This document shows positions 51,933 through 62,426 of a DNA stretch of 64,000 nucleotides, one piece after another (the first letter of the stretch is position 1; each line of letters starts with the position of its first letter). The notes beneath the pieces were generated by a model, which was not told the DNA's origin, searched no databases, and was given only the letters and a program-made list of their open reading frames with translations. The stretch is from positions 27,954-91,953 of the forward strand of contig CALEMF010000020.1 in assembly GCA_937911505.1 (NCBI GenBank). Reading direction: 5' to 3'. The translations under genes and the position numbers were made by a program. Source of the DNA: an uncultured Cytophagales bacterium (GTDB taxonomy: Bacteria; Bacteroidota; Bacteroidia; Cytophagales; Thermonemataceae).

Positions 51933-52835
51933 TTACCTAGTTACTGTACCAGTGGGGAAGGAAGTCAAGTTTCTTTCAAAAGAAAACTGAGTAGGTGCTG
52001 GAGCTGCATCATCAGCTAATGTAATCTCCAATGGTTTTAGTAAAAAAGGAGCAGGAGAGTTATCAGGAACAGGCTCTACAGAGATTACTACTTTTCTTCC
52101 TCTTACATCTAAGGGAAAAGTTTCTCCCGTGGGGGCATTATTGAAAAAGTCTTCTCCAGGTACAGGAGGTCCCGCGTTATTTTCGGTACCACTGAAAGGG
52201 TTGCCGCTATCACGCATGTCAAATGAGGTAAAAGTACCCGTAGAGATGGGACCAGCGTCGCCTATTACCCATCCTTCGTAAGCCCATCCCTCAGGAAGCT
52301 CAGGAAGTGTTAGTCCAGCAGTAGGCGGCATACCTGGATTACCAAACCACACACCATTTTGATCGTTGTCGTTGTTACCTTCACTCTCATCAGTAGGTGT
52401 TCTCAAAAAGAGAGAGCCTGCAGCCATCGAGAAATCACCAATGGCAGGAGCGGTAGTAGTAGAGATAGTGGCTGTCTCTCCTGAGAAATCACCTGCGATG
52501 AGTTTCTGATCTGAAGGTGCTGGATCGGGATCGTTGGCAGGCTCGATAGTGAGAATAAACTTAGTGGCATTGCTTAAAGTGGCTGCATCTACATTGAACG
52601 ATGTACTAGAAAGTTCTCCAGCATCATTCACTCGAAAAGTTCCCGTTGTCACAGGCGTACCGTCTACCATTACCCATCCTTCGTAGACGAAATCACTGCC
52701 TAAGTTGGTTAAGCCATCAATATCTAGTTGTAGGTTACTCGTGGTGGGAGAATCGTTGTCTGAGTCATCATCGCAACTTACAAAGATGATACTGCTTAAG
52801 ATAGTGAGGAAAAAAACAAAACTTACTTTTCTCAT
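51933..52835 (-). CDS. lipoprotein with two RskA-like (anti-sigma-K C-terminal) repeats
   Basis: The signal peptide ends in a lipobox FVSC with Cys21 as the lipidated residue, followed by the acidic CDDDSDND, a type of export signal seen on surface lipoproteins of Bacteroidota. Two homologous domains follow, about residues 48-120 (YEGWVMVDGTPVTTGTFRV ... FILTIEPANDPDPAP) and 180-285 (YEGWVIGDAGPISTGTFTS ... VVISVEPVPDNSPAP). The pattern Y-x-x-W-V ... G-x-F ... (F/V)xIxxEP matches the extracellular domain of RskA-type anti-sigma factors. No sigma-binding or transmembrane part is present, so the function is unknown. Confidence 0.75.
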   Translation of the reverse strand: MRKVSFVFFLTILSSIIFVSCDDDSDNDSPTTSNLQLDIDGLTNLGSDFVYEGWVMVDGTPVTTGTFRVNDAGELSSTSFNVDAATLSNATKFILTIEPANDPDPAPSDQKLIAGDFSGETATISTTTAPAIGDFSMAAGSLFLRTPTDESEGNNDNDQNGVWFGNPGMPPTAGLTLPELPEGWAYEGWVIGDAGPISTGTFTSFDMRDSGNPFSGTENNAGPPVPGEDFFNNAPTGETFPLDVRGRKVVISVEPVPDNSPAPFLLKPLEITLADDAAPAPTQFSFERNLTSFPTGTVTR

Positions 52836-53764
52836 TTTTTTGAATTTAAGTTTAAGAGTTTACTAAACAGGTTTTGTAGTAGCAACCAACAAGCTAGGTT
52901 CCATAAGGAAGCTGACCTTAGCTGCACTTACTTTTGAAAAGTAGCCATTTGTTTTCCCTCAATTTGTCGGGTAAGTGACAATGAACAAGATTCTGAGATA
53001 TCGTAGACAGTGTTGAGGAAGAATACTAAACTCCTTTAGAAGTGGTTTTCTCGAATAGGTTGTATAATAACAGTAAACTTGTTCCTTTGCTTTCTCTACT
53101 AAGCATCGTAAAGTGACAATTAGGTGAATCTGTTTCCCCTTTCTAGCACCCACACCCCACATTACGAAGCCTGTCTATGCGAGATGACTCCCTAGTATTC
53201 AAGATTTCGCAGAATTTGTTTAACAAAAAGGAACAATCAGACATATACTTCACACAGTTTTATTGCAGTCTTCTACTGGATAAATCGTTACGTATTTTAG
53301 CTAACAAATAGCTTAAGGGTTTCTCATAAAGGTTTCATATTATTTATAAGCTATTCGGCTTTCTCAAAATAGCACATGCATTTTACAGGCTTATTGAAGT
53401 TATTGATATATATTCATATCAAAACTTACTTTATCAAACTCAATCCATATTACCATAAAAGAAGTGTTCTGCACGCCTTAATAATCCTCTCCAAGCATTA
53501 GCTTGCTATATAAATATACTAAGTGTCTTATATTACTTTTGTAATTTATACATTTACGACTAAAAACTTACTTGAGTAGGTTATATCCTTAAGCTACATA
53601 TTTTGCTAGCATAACATTAAATTAATAAATTGGTCACAATTGTCGAGATATTGTTGATGATACTAAGTTAAAACAGCTCTTAAACTTACTTCAACACCAG
53701 ATTAATCAGCAATCTTTCTCGATGCTACTTTAATATTAACACATATTACAAACAAAATCATCTC
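52836..53764. other. long AT-rich intergenic region before the giant metalloprotease gene
   Basis: The 929 bp contain one candidate -7 element, TACTTTTG at 53534-53541, on the strand of the downstream gene, without a well-spaced TTG. A 67-codon frame on the minus strand (52959-53162) has no recognisable features and is not called. No RNA gene, repeat array or palindrome stood out. Confidence 0.45.
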
Positions 53765-56700
53765 ATGAAGAAAACCTACAGTTTCGACACCAACTGGTGG
53801 CAGTGCTATCATTTGAGTAGATGGCTAACGTGCACGCTCTTGCTGCTGTTGATTGTCATCTCGAGTACCTCACTCCGGGCGCAAGTCTTAGAGAAGGTTC
53901 CAGGCAAACCAGTCATTTGTCCCGCCAAGTATGAAGATCAATTCACAAAGGCAAATGTTCCAGATGAACATGGTCTTGAAAGAATGCGTACTGGAGGTGC
54001 TGTACAAACGGCCACCTTTGAAATCACTTTTGGGTCTGGCGCACAAGCCAATCCTGATGCGCAAGCAGCTTTCGAGTTTGCCTTGGACATATGGGCCACA
54101 CAGATTGTTTCGCCAATACCTATCAAAGTTTTTGCTGACTTTGCCGACCTAGGACCAGGTGTACTTGCCTCAGCAGGTCCCGCCTATAATGTCCGTAATT
54201 TTCCCAATGCACCTGAGCCCGATGTATTTTACCCTGCAGCTTTGGCGAATGCATTAGCAGGAGAAGTGCTATTTCCTGATGAAGAATTCGACCTAATAGT
54301 GAATCTGGGCAACGGTGTTCCCTACTACTTTGGCCTCGATGGTAATACCCCTGCAGGTCAGTTTGACTTTGTAACTGTAGCCCTCCACGAAGCGGGACAC
54401 GGTTTAGGATTTACCACTATTAGAAGTTTTAATAATGGCGTAGGCTCTCTAAGATCGAGCGGTTCACCTTCTATCTTTGCTATTTTCATTGAAGATGGCG
54501 ACGGTAACAGACTTATTGACTTTCCTGATCCCTCTACTGAGCTAGGAGATGCTTTTACAGGAGGAGACATCTTCATGGCAGGTACTTTTGCGGTAGCTGC
54601 TCTGGGTGGTGTACGACCAGCACTCTTTGCGCCGCCTACTTGGGCGGGAGGTTCTAGTTTGGCTCACTGGGATGAGGCTACTTTTCCTGCAGGCGATCCC
54701 AACTCACTCATGACACCTCAAGTAGGTACTGCTGAGGCCAACTTTGACATCGGAGATATTACCCGAGGCTTATTTAGAGATATGGGTTGGGTACTTAATG
54801 ATGACAACGCCCCTCCGCTGGTAGTCACTCCTACACAACTCTCGGAAGAACTCTCCGTTGGTAATACCAATACGCAATCTGTAGAAGTTTCCAACATTGC
54901 AGATGAGCCTTTGAACTTCACAGTCAGTACTGATCCAGAAGCGACATGGTTGTCGTTTACGCTACCAACCTTACCACTCGCCTCAGCCGCTACTGGTACA
55001 CTCGAGGTGCAATTTGACGCAAGTGGCTTGGTGAAAGGAGTTTATGAAGCAGAGATAGTACTTACTATTGATAACGATGCAGCAACAGAAGTACGCATTC
55101 CTGTCTCTTTACGAGTGCTTGATGGTACAGAAGTACCTGCTATTGAGGTGGACCCTACAAGCTTATCCGCTGAGTTACAACAGCTACAGCAAGAAACTCA
55201 AACCCTCACTATCTCTAATGTGGGCGATGATGATCTCACCTTTTCAGTGGTCATTAACGATGCTGAAGGAGGCAGTTTTTCTGAAAGTGTAGCAACCTCA
55301 AATAAGTCTATAAACGAAAACGGTTTTGAGAAAGTAAGGTATGGAGCGCCCTCAAAGGCTACGTCCTTAGCTAGCTTAACTAAAATCAGTGAAACGTATG
55401 ATCGTTTAGTAACGACGCTCTATGCAACTGGATTTGAAGACTTTGCAGTCGGAGAGTTAAACGGTCAGCTAGGCTGGCAAACGCAATTTCCAGGAAATTG
55501 GGTAGTGAGCGATGCTAACCCTTTTGAGGGTACTCAACACCTACTAGGTATATCAGATGGCTTAGGCAGCACACGTGATGGCGCCGTATTAGCGTTATCG
55601 CCTACTATAGCGCCTGGCTCAGAGCCTTTTACAGTTGCCTCTGCTAGAATTGCTATTGAAGGAGAAGGAGTTACTTGGGAGTTTATCACTCAATCTCCTA
55701 CTGCAGAATCTGTTGTTACACGCGTTGCGTTTAATCCTGATCGGTCTGTGAGTATTCTTGAAGAAGGAGGCTTTGTTCCTTTAAATGGGGTAGTAACACC
55801 AGAAGGATATTTCAACATCCGTCTCGTTGTAGATCGTGATGATGCTACTTATTCTCTTTTCTTTGATGATGAGCTGGTCTACGCAGGGCAGGGTTTTGCT
55901 GCTCAGGTAGAGCAAATTGTTTTTCTCTCACTTATGGAAGTGGAAGGTTCTACATTTCGCGCTGATAATATTGAAATCAATGATGGTGATGCAGATGCTT
56001 TCTTCCTTTCTGTAACACCTAGTGCAGGAACTGTACCTTTTGGGGCTACGACAGACTTAGCGGTTAAGTTTGATGCAAGAGCGCTCGAGCCTGGTGAGTA
56101 TGCAGCAGATATCGTTATCAATAGTAATGATGCTAATAATCCGGAAATAGTTGTTCCAGCAACTTTAACCGTTACTGCACCTCCTACTATAGAGGTGACT
56201 CCTGATAATCTGCAAGCAGCCGTAAATGTGCAAGTAGACGATCCACCAAGTGCTGAAAGAACCTTCACAATTACCAATACAGGTAGTAATCCACTTGAAT
56301 TTAGTACAGGACTCGGGGCTACTAACTTTACCCCACCAACACCTGCTACTAATATTTCTGTGGCCACACTAGACATGGCGAGGTATGGCGTAGGGAATAC
56401 AGCACCCGTAAAAGAAGCACTAGCAGGCAGTAAGCGTGCAGTTAGATCTGTTGGTGAAAGCCTTACCATTTCTGGAGAGACTTCCAATTCAACGGCTTTT
56501 GTAGACTCTATTTTCTATGATAGTGGGGTTAACGTTGCGGGTGATTTCGCAGGCGTACAGACCGCTCCTTATACAAGCGCCATCAAGTTTGATGTAGAGA
56601 CCGCTTCCTTTACACTGAATGCAGTCAGAAATGCCTTCCGTACGGAGACAGTGGCAAATCCTACTATTATATTGGAAATATACAGAGGAGGAACCACCCC

Positions 56701-59700
56701 AGCAGATGGCGAGTTACTTCTTTCTCAAACGCTACAGCAGGCCAGTGAAGAAGGTGCTTTTGTAGTAGAGACTTTAGATGAGGCTTTCACTTTTGCACAG
56801 GGAGAATCTTTCTGGGTAGTACATAAATATCCTGATGGTATAGAGTTCCCTCAAGGAGTAGATGATGGTGCTACACAGCGCCCAGATACTTATTTTTTCA
56901 GCAGCGACGGAGGAAGCACTTATAATCCTTCGGGCTTCGTCTTTTTAGTACGTGCCCTTAGTGGAGGAGCAGGTAGTTATATTACCCTCAATCCTGCCAC
57001 TGGCACAGTAACGCCTGGAGAGTCTGTAGAGGTGACTGCTACTTTTGATGCGGCTGAATTAGCCAATGGTACTTATGAGACAGACATTGTTGTAACAAGT
57101 AATGACCCTGTTAACCCTGAAACAGCGATAGCAACCGTATTTGACGTTTCTGGTCAGGTTGCGGCTATTGAGGTTTCAGAGGAAGCCCTATTGTTTAATG
57201 ATGTATTTATTGGTGCTTCTCGCGAACGTACCTTTACCATCAGCAATACAGGACTTTCGCAGCTTAACGTTACGTCCATTACTTCAGATAACTCTAACTT
57301 TACAGTTGACAATAGTAATGTAGTGATTGCAGCAGGAGGATCAGCAGAGATAACCGTTACCTTTGCCCCTTCTACTACTGGTAACATTAACGGTATTGTT
57401 ACCATTCAAAGCGATGCTGCTAATAATGCTGAACAGATCGTGGTTGTCTCTGGTGTAGGATCTGAGCCTCCAATCGCCTCTATTACTCCTGAAGAAGTAA
57501 GCTTAACTACCAATGCAGGTACTACGATAGATGCTACATTTACACTTAAGAATGAAGGTAATGCACCGTTGTTCTTCTCATTCCCTGATCTAGCGGTTGT
57601 CGCAGCGTTAGCACAACCTGATGTACAGCTTAATAATACTGCATACATTGATTTTGCTAGTGTAGAACAGACCTATGAAAAAGGAAGTGAAGACAACAGA
57701 GTCGGTAATCCTGTAACATACAGCGTAGGTACGGATAATGGCTTTGGGTATATGTGGATTGACAGTGATGAACCGAATGGTCCTGTATATAGCTTTACTG
57801 ATATTGCAGTTTCTGGTACAGAGATTAGCACCTTAACGGGTGGTGATGGCACAGTACAAGTAGACTTACCTTTTACGTTTTCTTATTTCAGTGAAACGTA
57901 TAGTAGTGTATTCATCAATGCCAATGGTTTTGTAGCTTTTGAGCAACCCACTGGGTCTACCTTTATCAATACGCAACTTCCACAAGACGATACGTTTAAT
58001 GGTTTAGTGGCAGGATTGTGGACTGATCTTGAACCACAGAATGAGAATGGAGCGCTCCACTTCGAAAGCTTGGGAGATCGCTTTGTAATTCAATGGACAG
58101 ATGTTCCTGTGTTCTTAGGTTCAGCCGATGAAACAGTTACTTTCCAAATTGTTTTGTATGAAAACGGGAATATAGATATCTTCTATGAAGATGTAGCATC
58201 AGCTAGCTTTACCAATACAGCTACTGTAGGTATCGAAAGCCCAGACGCTTCAGATGGGGCGCAAGTAGCCTTTAACACCGATTATGTAAAAGATAATTTA
58301 GCACTTCGTTTTGTAAGACCGTTAATTGCGCTTACTCCTTTTATTAGTGATGTTTCGCCACTTTCAGGCGTAGTGCCTGCAGGTGGAGAGCGTGTACTAA
58401 CCGTAACGGCTGATGCTACCGAGCTTAACGATGGTGTATATTTCGATAGACTTAACGTGTCTACGAATGACCCTGTCAATACTGAAGTGAGTAGCTTAAT
58501 TGAGTTAACAGTCATAGGATTCCCTGAAATAGCGGTAACGCCTATGTCGTTGGATTTTGAGCCTCTCTTTATTGGTCTTAGCTCTGAGGCATCTTTCTCT
58601 ATAGAAAATGTGGGTACTAAAACGTTAGAAATCTCTTCTATCGCTAATAGTAACGATGAGTTCTCTATAGACCTTGCTGGGCCACTTTCTTTGGAACCCG
58701 ATCAATCGGTAATCGTGAATGTTGTTTATACGCCTTCTACCATAGGAGCGATAGAAGACGATGTGGTAATCGTCAGTAACGATGCATTTGATAATGAAAC
58801 GGCCATCGTTAGCTTGTCTGGTATTGGTGTTGATCCACCTATTGTCAGTGTGTCGCCTGAATCTATTGACGTCACTGTATTTGAAGGGCAGACAGCTACA
58901 GAGTCTGTTACAATCACGAACCAAGGTGCTTCTGATCTCAATTATGCAGTATCACCTCCTTTCTTTGCAAGTACAGGTACTGAACTTGCAACAGCTAAGC
59001 AGTATGAGTTCATCGAATACGAAAAGCTAAGAAGTAAGCAGCAAGAAGATGACAGAATAGGACCAACTTTCTTAAATGCAAGTGGTGGTCCTGGTACGTT
59101 CGGTTATACTTGGGTGGACAACAATAGTGGTGGTCCTGCCTATGAATTTATCGACATTAGTGAATCAGGTACGCGAGCGAATGTAGGAAACGATGGTGAT
59201 GAAGAGGTTGCACTACCTTTCGACTTCCCTTTCTTTGGAGGTACAGAAAACAGTGTTACTATCGCAGCGAATGGATTCTTGACTTTTACGCCTATTGTAG
59301 GTGCCAACTTTGTGAATACGCAAATTCCTAGTAATGTCAACCCTGATCTATTTATTGCGCCGCTTTGGGACGATTTAGAGCCAGATAATGGGGGCGGCGT
59401 CTTCTACCAAGCAACTGCAGATTACTTTATCGTACAGTATGAAGCTGTACCCGGATTCGGCTTCCCGCCACTTTTCCCTGTACCAGACCCTGTTACGTTC
59501 CAAGTAATTCTGTTCCCTGATGGTAGCATCAAAATGCAATACGAGAATGTTAATTCTACTATTGCTACTAGTGGAACGGTGGGGCTAGAAGGGCCTTTAG
59601 GATTGAGTGGCTTGCAAGTAATCTTCAATAATGAGTACCTCGAAGATGAATTAGCTATTACCTTCACGCCGCCTACTACTGGTACTGTAGCGCCTGGCGC

Positions 59701-61003
59701 CTCTGTAGAAGTACCTGTGACGTTCAATGAAAATGATCAAGAAGTAGGGACTTACGAAGGAAATCTATTTGTAAGTAGTAACGATCCTCAGACACCTCGT
59801 GTAGAAGTAAGTACTACGTTGGAAGTATTGCCACTACCAGAAGTAGTAGATTTTAGCTTGATCAATGCCACTACTAATGAGGTGATCGGTGCGCTTCGCG
59901 AAGGGGATATTATTAACTTAGACGACTACCCAGATAGTGGTCTTAGTATTGTAGCCAATGTAAGTTCGGTTCCTGTAGGGAGCGTTGTATTTGATTTCAA
60001 TGGTGAAACCAATTTCCAACGAGAAAATGTTGCTCCTTATGCCTTGGGTGGCGATCGTAACAGCGGTGAGGATTTCAATCCTGTAACTTTCCCGCTAGGT
60101 ATCAATACTGTAACGGCTACTCCTTTCACAGAACGAAATGCTACTGGTGTGGCAGGAACAGCTTTGACAATTACTTTCGAAGTGGCCAACAACCAAGCAC
60201 TTATCTGTTTTGGTGAGTCAGTAGTGAATTACGCACCAGGTAATAAGAAAAATGGAGGACGTATCTCTACCATACGTAGTAATCCTAGTTTAGCACTTGA
60301 TGCTCCTCAGGAGAATGATACCTTCAACTTTGTATCGCTTGGTTTTGGTGGTTCTGTTACTATAGAAATGGGTTGTGAAGTAATCGATAGAGAAGGAAAT
60401 GACTTACGTATCATTGAAACTTCCTTCCGAGATCCAGCGTGTGACGATTACCCTGAGAAAGCTAAGGTAGAAGCCTCTATTGATGGCGAAACTTGGGTAG
60501 TACTCGCTGATGAGATTTGTAGAAGTGGTGAGGTAGATTTAGCCGCAGGTGGACTCACCTCAGCACGTTTTGTAAGAGTTACAGATGTTAGTAATCCGGC
60601 TGATTTTAATGGTAATGCTGATGGTTATGATGTAGATGGCATTATGGTGATTAATCCGCTTGCAGGTGATATGCTTGTGGCTCGATCATCAAATGCAATC
60701 AACTTAGTTGCCAATGAGGAAGCAGACCTCGTAGCCTATCCTAACCCAGTAATAGATGTTGTAAAGCTATCTTTAGATGGTAGTCGGGAAGCTCGAGCAG
60801 ATGCATACAGCACTCATCATGAAGATGCTCTACAAGTAAATGTATACGGTCCACAGGGAGGTTTAGTATACCAGCAGTCAATTAAGACTACTAATGGTAC
60901 TATAGCACTTAACCTTGCGAAGCTACCGGCAGGTATTTATCACGTTGTATTGATTGATGAAAGTGAGGGAATTATCTCTCGATCAAAATTGATCAAACAA
61001 TAA
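53765..61003 (+). CDS. giant T9SS-secreted M8-like metalloprotease with tandem Ig-like modules
   Basis: This protein has 2412 residues. A long signal peptide (about 1-39) is followed by a metalloprotease domain (about 75-345) with HEAGHGLGF (His208, Glu209, His212). The matrixin third His is Thr218, but a downstream LAHWDE (His301) and the Met-turn SLMTP (Met316) fit a leishmanolysin-like layout. Repeated ASPM/Hydin-type (choice-of-anchor D) Ig modules start near 350, 459, 808, 1133, 1238, 1588 and 1695. They are interrupted by a concanavalin-like domain (554-737) and two copies of an FGYxWxD beta domain (1327-1519, 1779-1966). A type-A T9SS sorting domain (from about 2322, VAYPNPVIDV) ends the protein. 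Confidence 0.88.
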   Translation: MKKTYSFDTNWWQCYHLSRWLTCTLLLLLIVISSTSLRAQVLEKVPGKPVICPAKYEDQFTKANVPDEHGLERMRTGGAVQTATFEITFGSGAQANPDAQAAFEFALDIWATQIVSPIPIKVFADFADLGPGVLASAGPAYNVRNFPNAPEPDVFYPAALANALAGEVLFPDEEFDLIVNLGNGVPYYFGLDGNTPAGQFDFVTVALHEAGHGLGFTTIRSFNNGVGSLRSSGSPSIFAIFIEDGDGNRLIDFPDPSTELGDAFTGGDIFMAGTFAVAALGGVRPALFAPPTWAGGSSLAHWDEATFPAGDPNSLMTPQVGTAEANFDIGDITRGLFRDMGWVLNDDNAPPLVVTPTQLSEELSVGNTNTQSVEVSNIADEPLNFTVSTDPEATWLSFTLPTLPLASAATGTLEVQFDASGLVKGVYEAEIVLTIDNDAATEVRIPVSLRVLDGTEVPAIEVDPTSLSAELQQLQQETQTLTISNVGDDDLTFSVVINDAEGGSFSESVATSNKSINENGFEKVRYGAPSKATSLASLTKISETYDRLVTTLYATGFEDFAVGELNGQLGWQTQFPGNWVVSDANPFEGTQHLLGISDGLGSTRDGAVLALSPTIAPGSEPFTVASARIAIEGEGVTWEFITQSPTAESVVTRVAFNPDRSVSILEEGGFVPLNGVVTPEGYFNIRLVVDRDDATYSLFFDDELVYAGQGFAAQVEQIVFLSLMEVEGSTFRADNIEINDGDADAFFLSVTPSAGTVPFGATTDLAVKFDARALEPGEYAADIVINSNDANNPEIVVPATLTVTAPPTIEVTPDNLQAAVNVQVDDPPSAERTFTITNTGSNPLEFSTGLGATNFTPPTPATNISVATLDMARYGVGNTAPVKEALAGSKRAVRSVGESLTISGETSNSTAFVDSIFYDSGVNVAGDFAGVQTAPYTSAIKFDVETASFTLNAVRNAFRTETVANPTIILEIYRGGTTPADGELLLSQTLQQASEEGAFVVETLDEAFTFAQGESFWVVHKYPDGIEFPQGVDDGATQRPDTYFFSSDGGSTYNPSGFVFLVRALSGGAGSYITLNPATGTVTPGESVEVTATFDAAELANGTYETDIVVTSNDPVNPETAIATVFDVSGQVAAIEVSEEALLFNDVFIGASRERTFTISNTGLSQLNVTSITSDNSNFTVDNSNVVIAAGGSAEITVTFAPSTTGNINGIVTIQSDAANNAEQIVVVSGVGSEPPIASITPEEVSLTTNAGTTIDATFTLKNEGNAPLFFSFPDLAVVAALAQPDVQLNNTAYIDFASVEQTYEKGSEDNRVGNPVTYSVGTDNGFGYMWIDSDEPNGPVYSFTDIAVSGTEISTLTGGDGTVQVDLPFTFSYFSETYSSVFINANGFVAFEQPTGSTFINTQLPQDDTFNGLVAGLWTDLEPQNENGALHFESLGDRFVIQWTDVPVFLGSADETVTFQIVLYENGNIDIFYEDVASASFTNTATVGIESPDASDGAQVAFNTDYVKDNLALRFVRPLIALTPFISDVSPLSGVVPAGGERVLTVTADATELNDGVYFDRLNVSTNDPVNTEVSSLIELTVIGFPEIAVTPMSLDFEPLFIGLSSEASFSIENVGTKTLEISSIANSNDEFSIDLAGPLSLEPDQSVIVNVVYTPSTIGAIEDDVVIVSNDAFDNETAIVSLSGIGVDPPIVSVSPESIDVTVFEGQTATESVTITNQGASDLNYAVSPPFFASTGTELATAKQYEFIEYEKLRSKQQEDDRIGPTFLNASGGPGTFGYTWVDNNSGGPAYEFIDISESGTRANVGNDGDEEVALPFDFPFFGGTENSVTIAANGFLTFTPIVGANFVNTQIPSNVNPDLFIAPLWDDLEPDNGGGVFYQATADYFIVQYEAVPGFGFPPLFPVPDPVTFQVILFPDGSIKMQYENVNSTIATSGTVGLEGPLGLSGLQVIFNNEYLEDELAITFTPPTTGTVAPGASVEVPVTFNENDQEVGTYEGNLFVSSNDPQTPRVEVSTTLEVLPLPEVVDFSLINATTNEVIGALREGDIINLDDYPDSGLSIVANVSSVPVGSVVFDFNGETNFQRENVAPYALGGDRNSGEDFNPVTFPLGINTVTATPFTERNATGVAGTALTITFEVANNQALICFGESVVNYAPGNKKNGGRISTIRSNPSLALDAPQENDTFNFVSLGFGGSVTIEMGCEVIDREGNDLRIIETSFRDPACDDYPEKAKVEASIDGETWVVLADEICRSGEVDLAAGGLTSARFVRVTDVSNPADFNGNADGYDVDGIMVINPLAGDMLVARSSNAINLVANEEADLVAYPNPVIDVVKLSLDGSREARADAYSTHHEDALQVNVYGPQGGLVYQQSIKTTNGTIALNLAKLPAGIYHVVLIDESEGIISRSKLIKQ

Positions 61004-61025
61004 ATTACCTCAAATTTTTTTTGTT

Positions 61026-61056
61026 AAAAGGTGGGAAAGTTTTCCCACCTTTTTTT
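61026..61056 (+). terminator. terminator of the giant protease gene
   Basis: The perfect 13-bp stem AAAAGGTGGGAAA/TTTCCCACCTTTT with a 2-base loop runs into TTT, 22 bp after the stop codon. Confidence 0.9.
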
Positions 61057-61137
61057 ATGATGCTACTACTTAGACTATTTGAATTATGCTGACACTACTA
61101 CTCCCTGCCCTACTTCTCTCGTATAATTCCTAAAAAC

Positions 61138-61184
61138 GTTATTGTAATAACAAGCTAAATGAGTATTTTTGCAATATCGTTGCA
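61138..61184 (+). promoter_or_regulatory. zinc-operon promoter with Zur-like palindrome
   Basis: TTG (61142-61144) and TATTTTTG (61164-61171) with a 19-base spacer form a Bacteroidota promoter. The perfect palindrome GTTATTGTAATAAC (61138-61151) covers the -33 element and resembles the GTTATAnTATAAC core of proteobacterial Zur sites. A second inverted repeat TGCAA-N5-TTGCA (61170-61184) covers the start region. Both positions suit repression. That the regulator is Zur is an inference from the downstream genes. Confidence 0.5.
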
Positions 61185-61399
61185 TCAATTAAGTCATTTT
61201 CCTGTTCTATTAATTAAACGTTGTTAGATTTTTGAATAATGTTTGTCGTCCAAAGTACTACCCAATAAACGGCTGAAAAATAATTTGTGAGACTCTGGAA
61301 GATGCTTCTAATTAAAACACTCACCTCTCAAAATTGAAATCTTATTTGGATCGGTGAGGTTAGATTACAAAAGATACTATTATTTAAACCAAAAAAGCC

Positions 61400-62425
61400 T
61401 TGAATAAACCCGTAACCATACTCACTGGATTTTTAGGTGCAGGAAAAACCACTTTTCTCAATCATTTACTCAAAGAGAATAAAGAGAAGAAGTATGCCAT
61501 CATTGAGAATGAATTTGGAGAACAAGGTATTGATAACGAATTAGTAGTACATCCAGACGAAACAATTGTTGAGCTCAATAATGGCTGCTTATGCTGTACA
61601 CTCAACGATAACTTATACGATATTCTTAATGATCTTTTTGAAAGAAGAGACGAATTTGATGAGCTTATCATTGAAGCGACAGGCGTAGCAGACCCAACTG
61701 GTCTAGCACAGCCTTTTTTATCTCACCCGTTAATTAAAGAGCACTTTCCACTTACTGCTATCATCTGTCTAATAGATGCAGAGCTAATAGAACAACATAT
61801 TGAAGAAACAGAAGAAGCCCTAAATCAAATTATATTTAGTGATGTATTACTCATTAATAAAATAGATTTGGTAAGCGAGCATCAGGTATCTTCGCTGGAA
61901 GATAGGTTACGAACCTTAAACCCTTTGGCAGATATCGTAAAGGGTAATAAGGAAGGTTTTCCCCAAATTGAATATCGACAAAACTCAGAGAAGCTTCAGG
62001 AAATCTTACAACTTGGGGAGCAGGTAGTAGATACCGGCGAGCAACTGAGTTTCCCTGTACAAAAACCGCATTCTCATCATCATCATAAACATACTGAAGA
62101 GATCAACAGCCAAACCTACACTTTTGATCAGCCTTTTGACTACAAGAGACTTTATCAACAATTGTTTGTTTACCTTACTTTTCAGTCGAAGGATTTGTAT
62201 CGTATGAAAGGATTGATCTGGATAGAAAACGAAGCACAACAATATATCTTTCAATCGGTAGGAAAACGCTTAGATGTACAAACGAAGCGACCTTGGCTCG
62301 CTACTGAGCCAAAGAAGAGTGTTATTGTTTTTATTGGTAAACAACTTAAAAGAGAGGGGCTAGAACGACTCCTTCAGCAATGCCTAAGTGACGGGAAACA
62401 AGTAAATCAACAAACCATTAATTAA
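61400..62425 (+). CDS. COG0523 (CobW/YciC-type) metal-chaperone GTPase
   Basis: The start must be the TTG, because a stop codon lies five codons upstream and the family's N-terminus (KPVTILTGFLGAGKTT) begins right after it. Motifs: Walker A GFLGAGKTT (residues 10-18), the metal-binding CxCC (Cys63, 65, 66 in NNGCLCCTLND), EATGVADP, NKID (153-156), a His-rich loop HSHHHHKH (224-231) and the CobW C-terminal domain. This subgroup (ZNG1/YciC-like) allocates zinc under deficiency. It heads an operon with a MerC remnant, an ABC ATPase and a His-rich permease. Confidence 0.93.
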   Translation: MNKPVTILTGFLGAGKTTFLNHLLKENKEKKYAIIENEFGEQGIDNELVVHPDETIVELNNGCLCCTLNDNLYDILNDLFERRDEFDELIIEATGVADPTGLAQPFLSHPLIKEHFPLTAIICLIDAELIEQHIEETEEALNQIIFSDVLLINKIDLVSEHQVSSLEDRLRTLNPLADIVKGNKEGFPQIEYRQNSEKLQEILQLGEQVVDTGEQLSFPVQKPHSHHHHKHTEEINSQTYTFDQPFDYKRLYQQLFVYLTFQSKDLYRMKGLIWIENEAQQYIFQSVGKRLDVQTKRPWLATEPKKSVIVFIGKQLKREGLERLLQQCLSDGKQVNQQTIN

Positions 62426-62426
62426 C

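Larger units (their letters stand above)
61004..61399. other. intergenic region with terminator and zinc-operon promoter
   Basis: This 396-bp stretch holds the terminator of the giant protease gene (61026-61056) and a promoter with two palindromes (61138-61184). No coding frame was recognised in the remaining part; a leader of about 220 bases precedes the COG0523 gene. Confidence 0.55.

Noticed and set aside
52959..53162. 67-codon frame on the minus strand in the long intergenic region
   Set aside because: No domain, signal peptide, promoter or codon-usage resemblance to the neighbours; a frame of this length is expected by chance in 929 bp.
55903..56487. 194-codon antisense frame inside the giant protease gene
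   Set aside because: It is the shadow of the Thr/Val/Ala-rich Ig modules on the other strand, and the sense frame has clear domains throughout.
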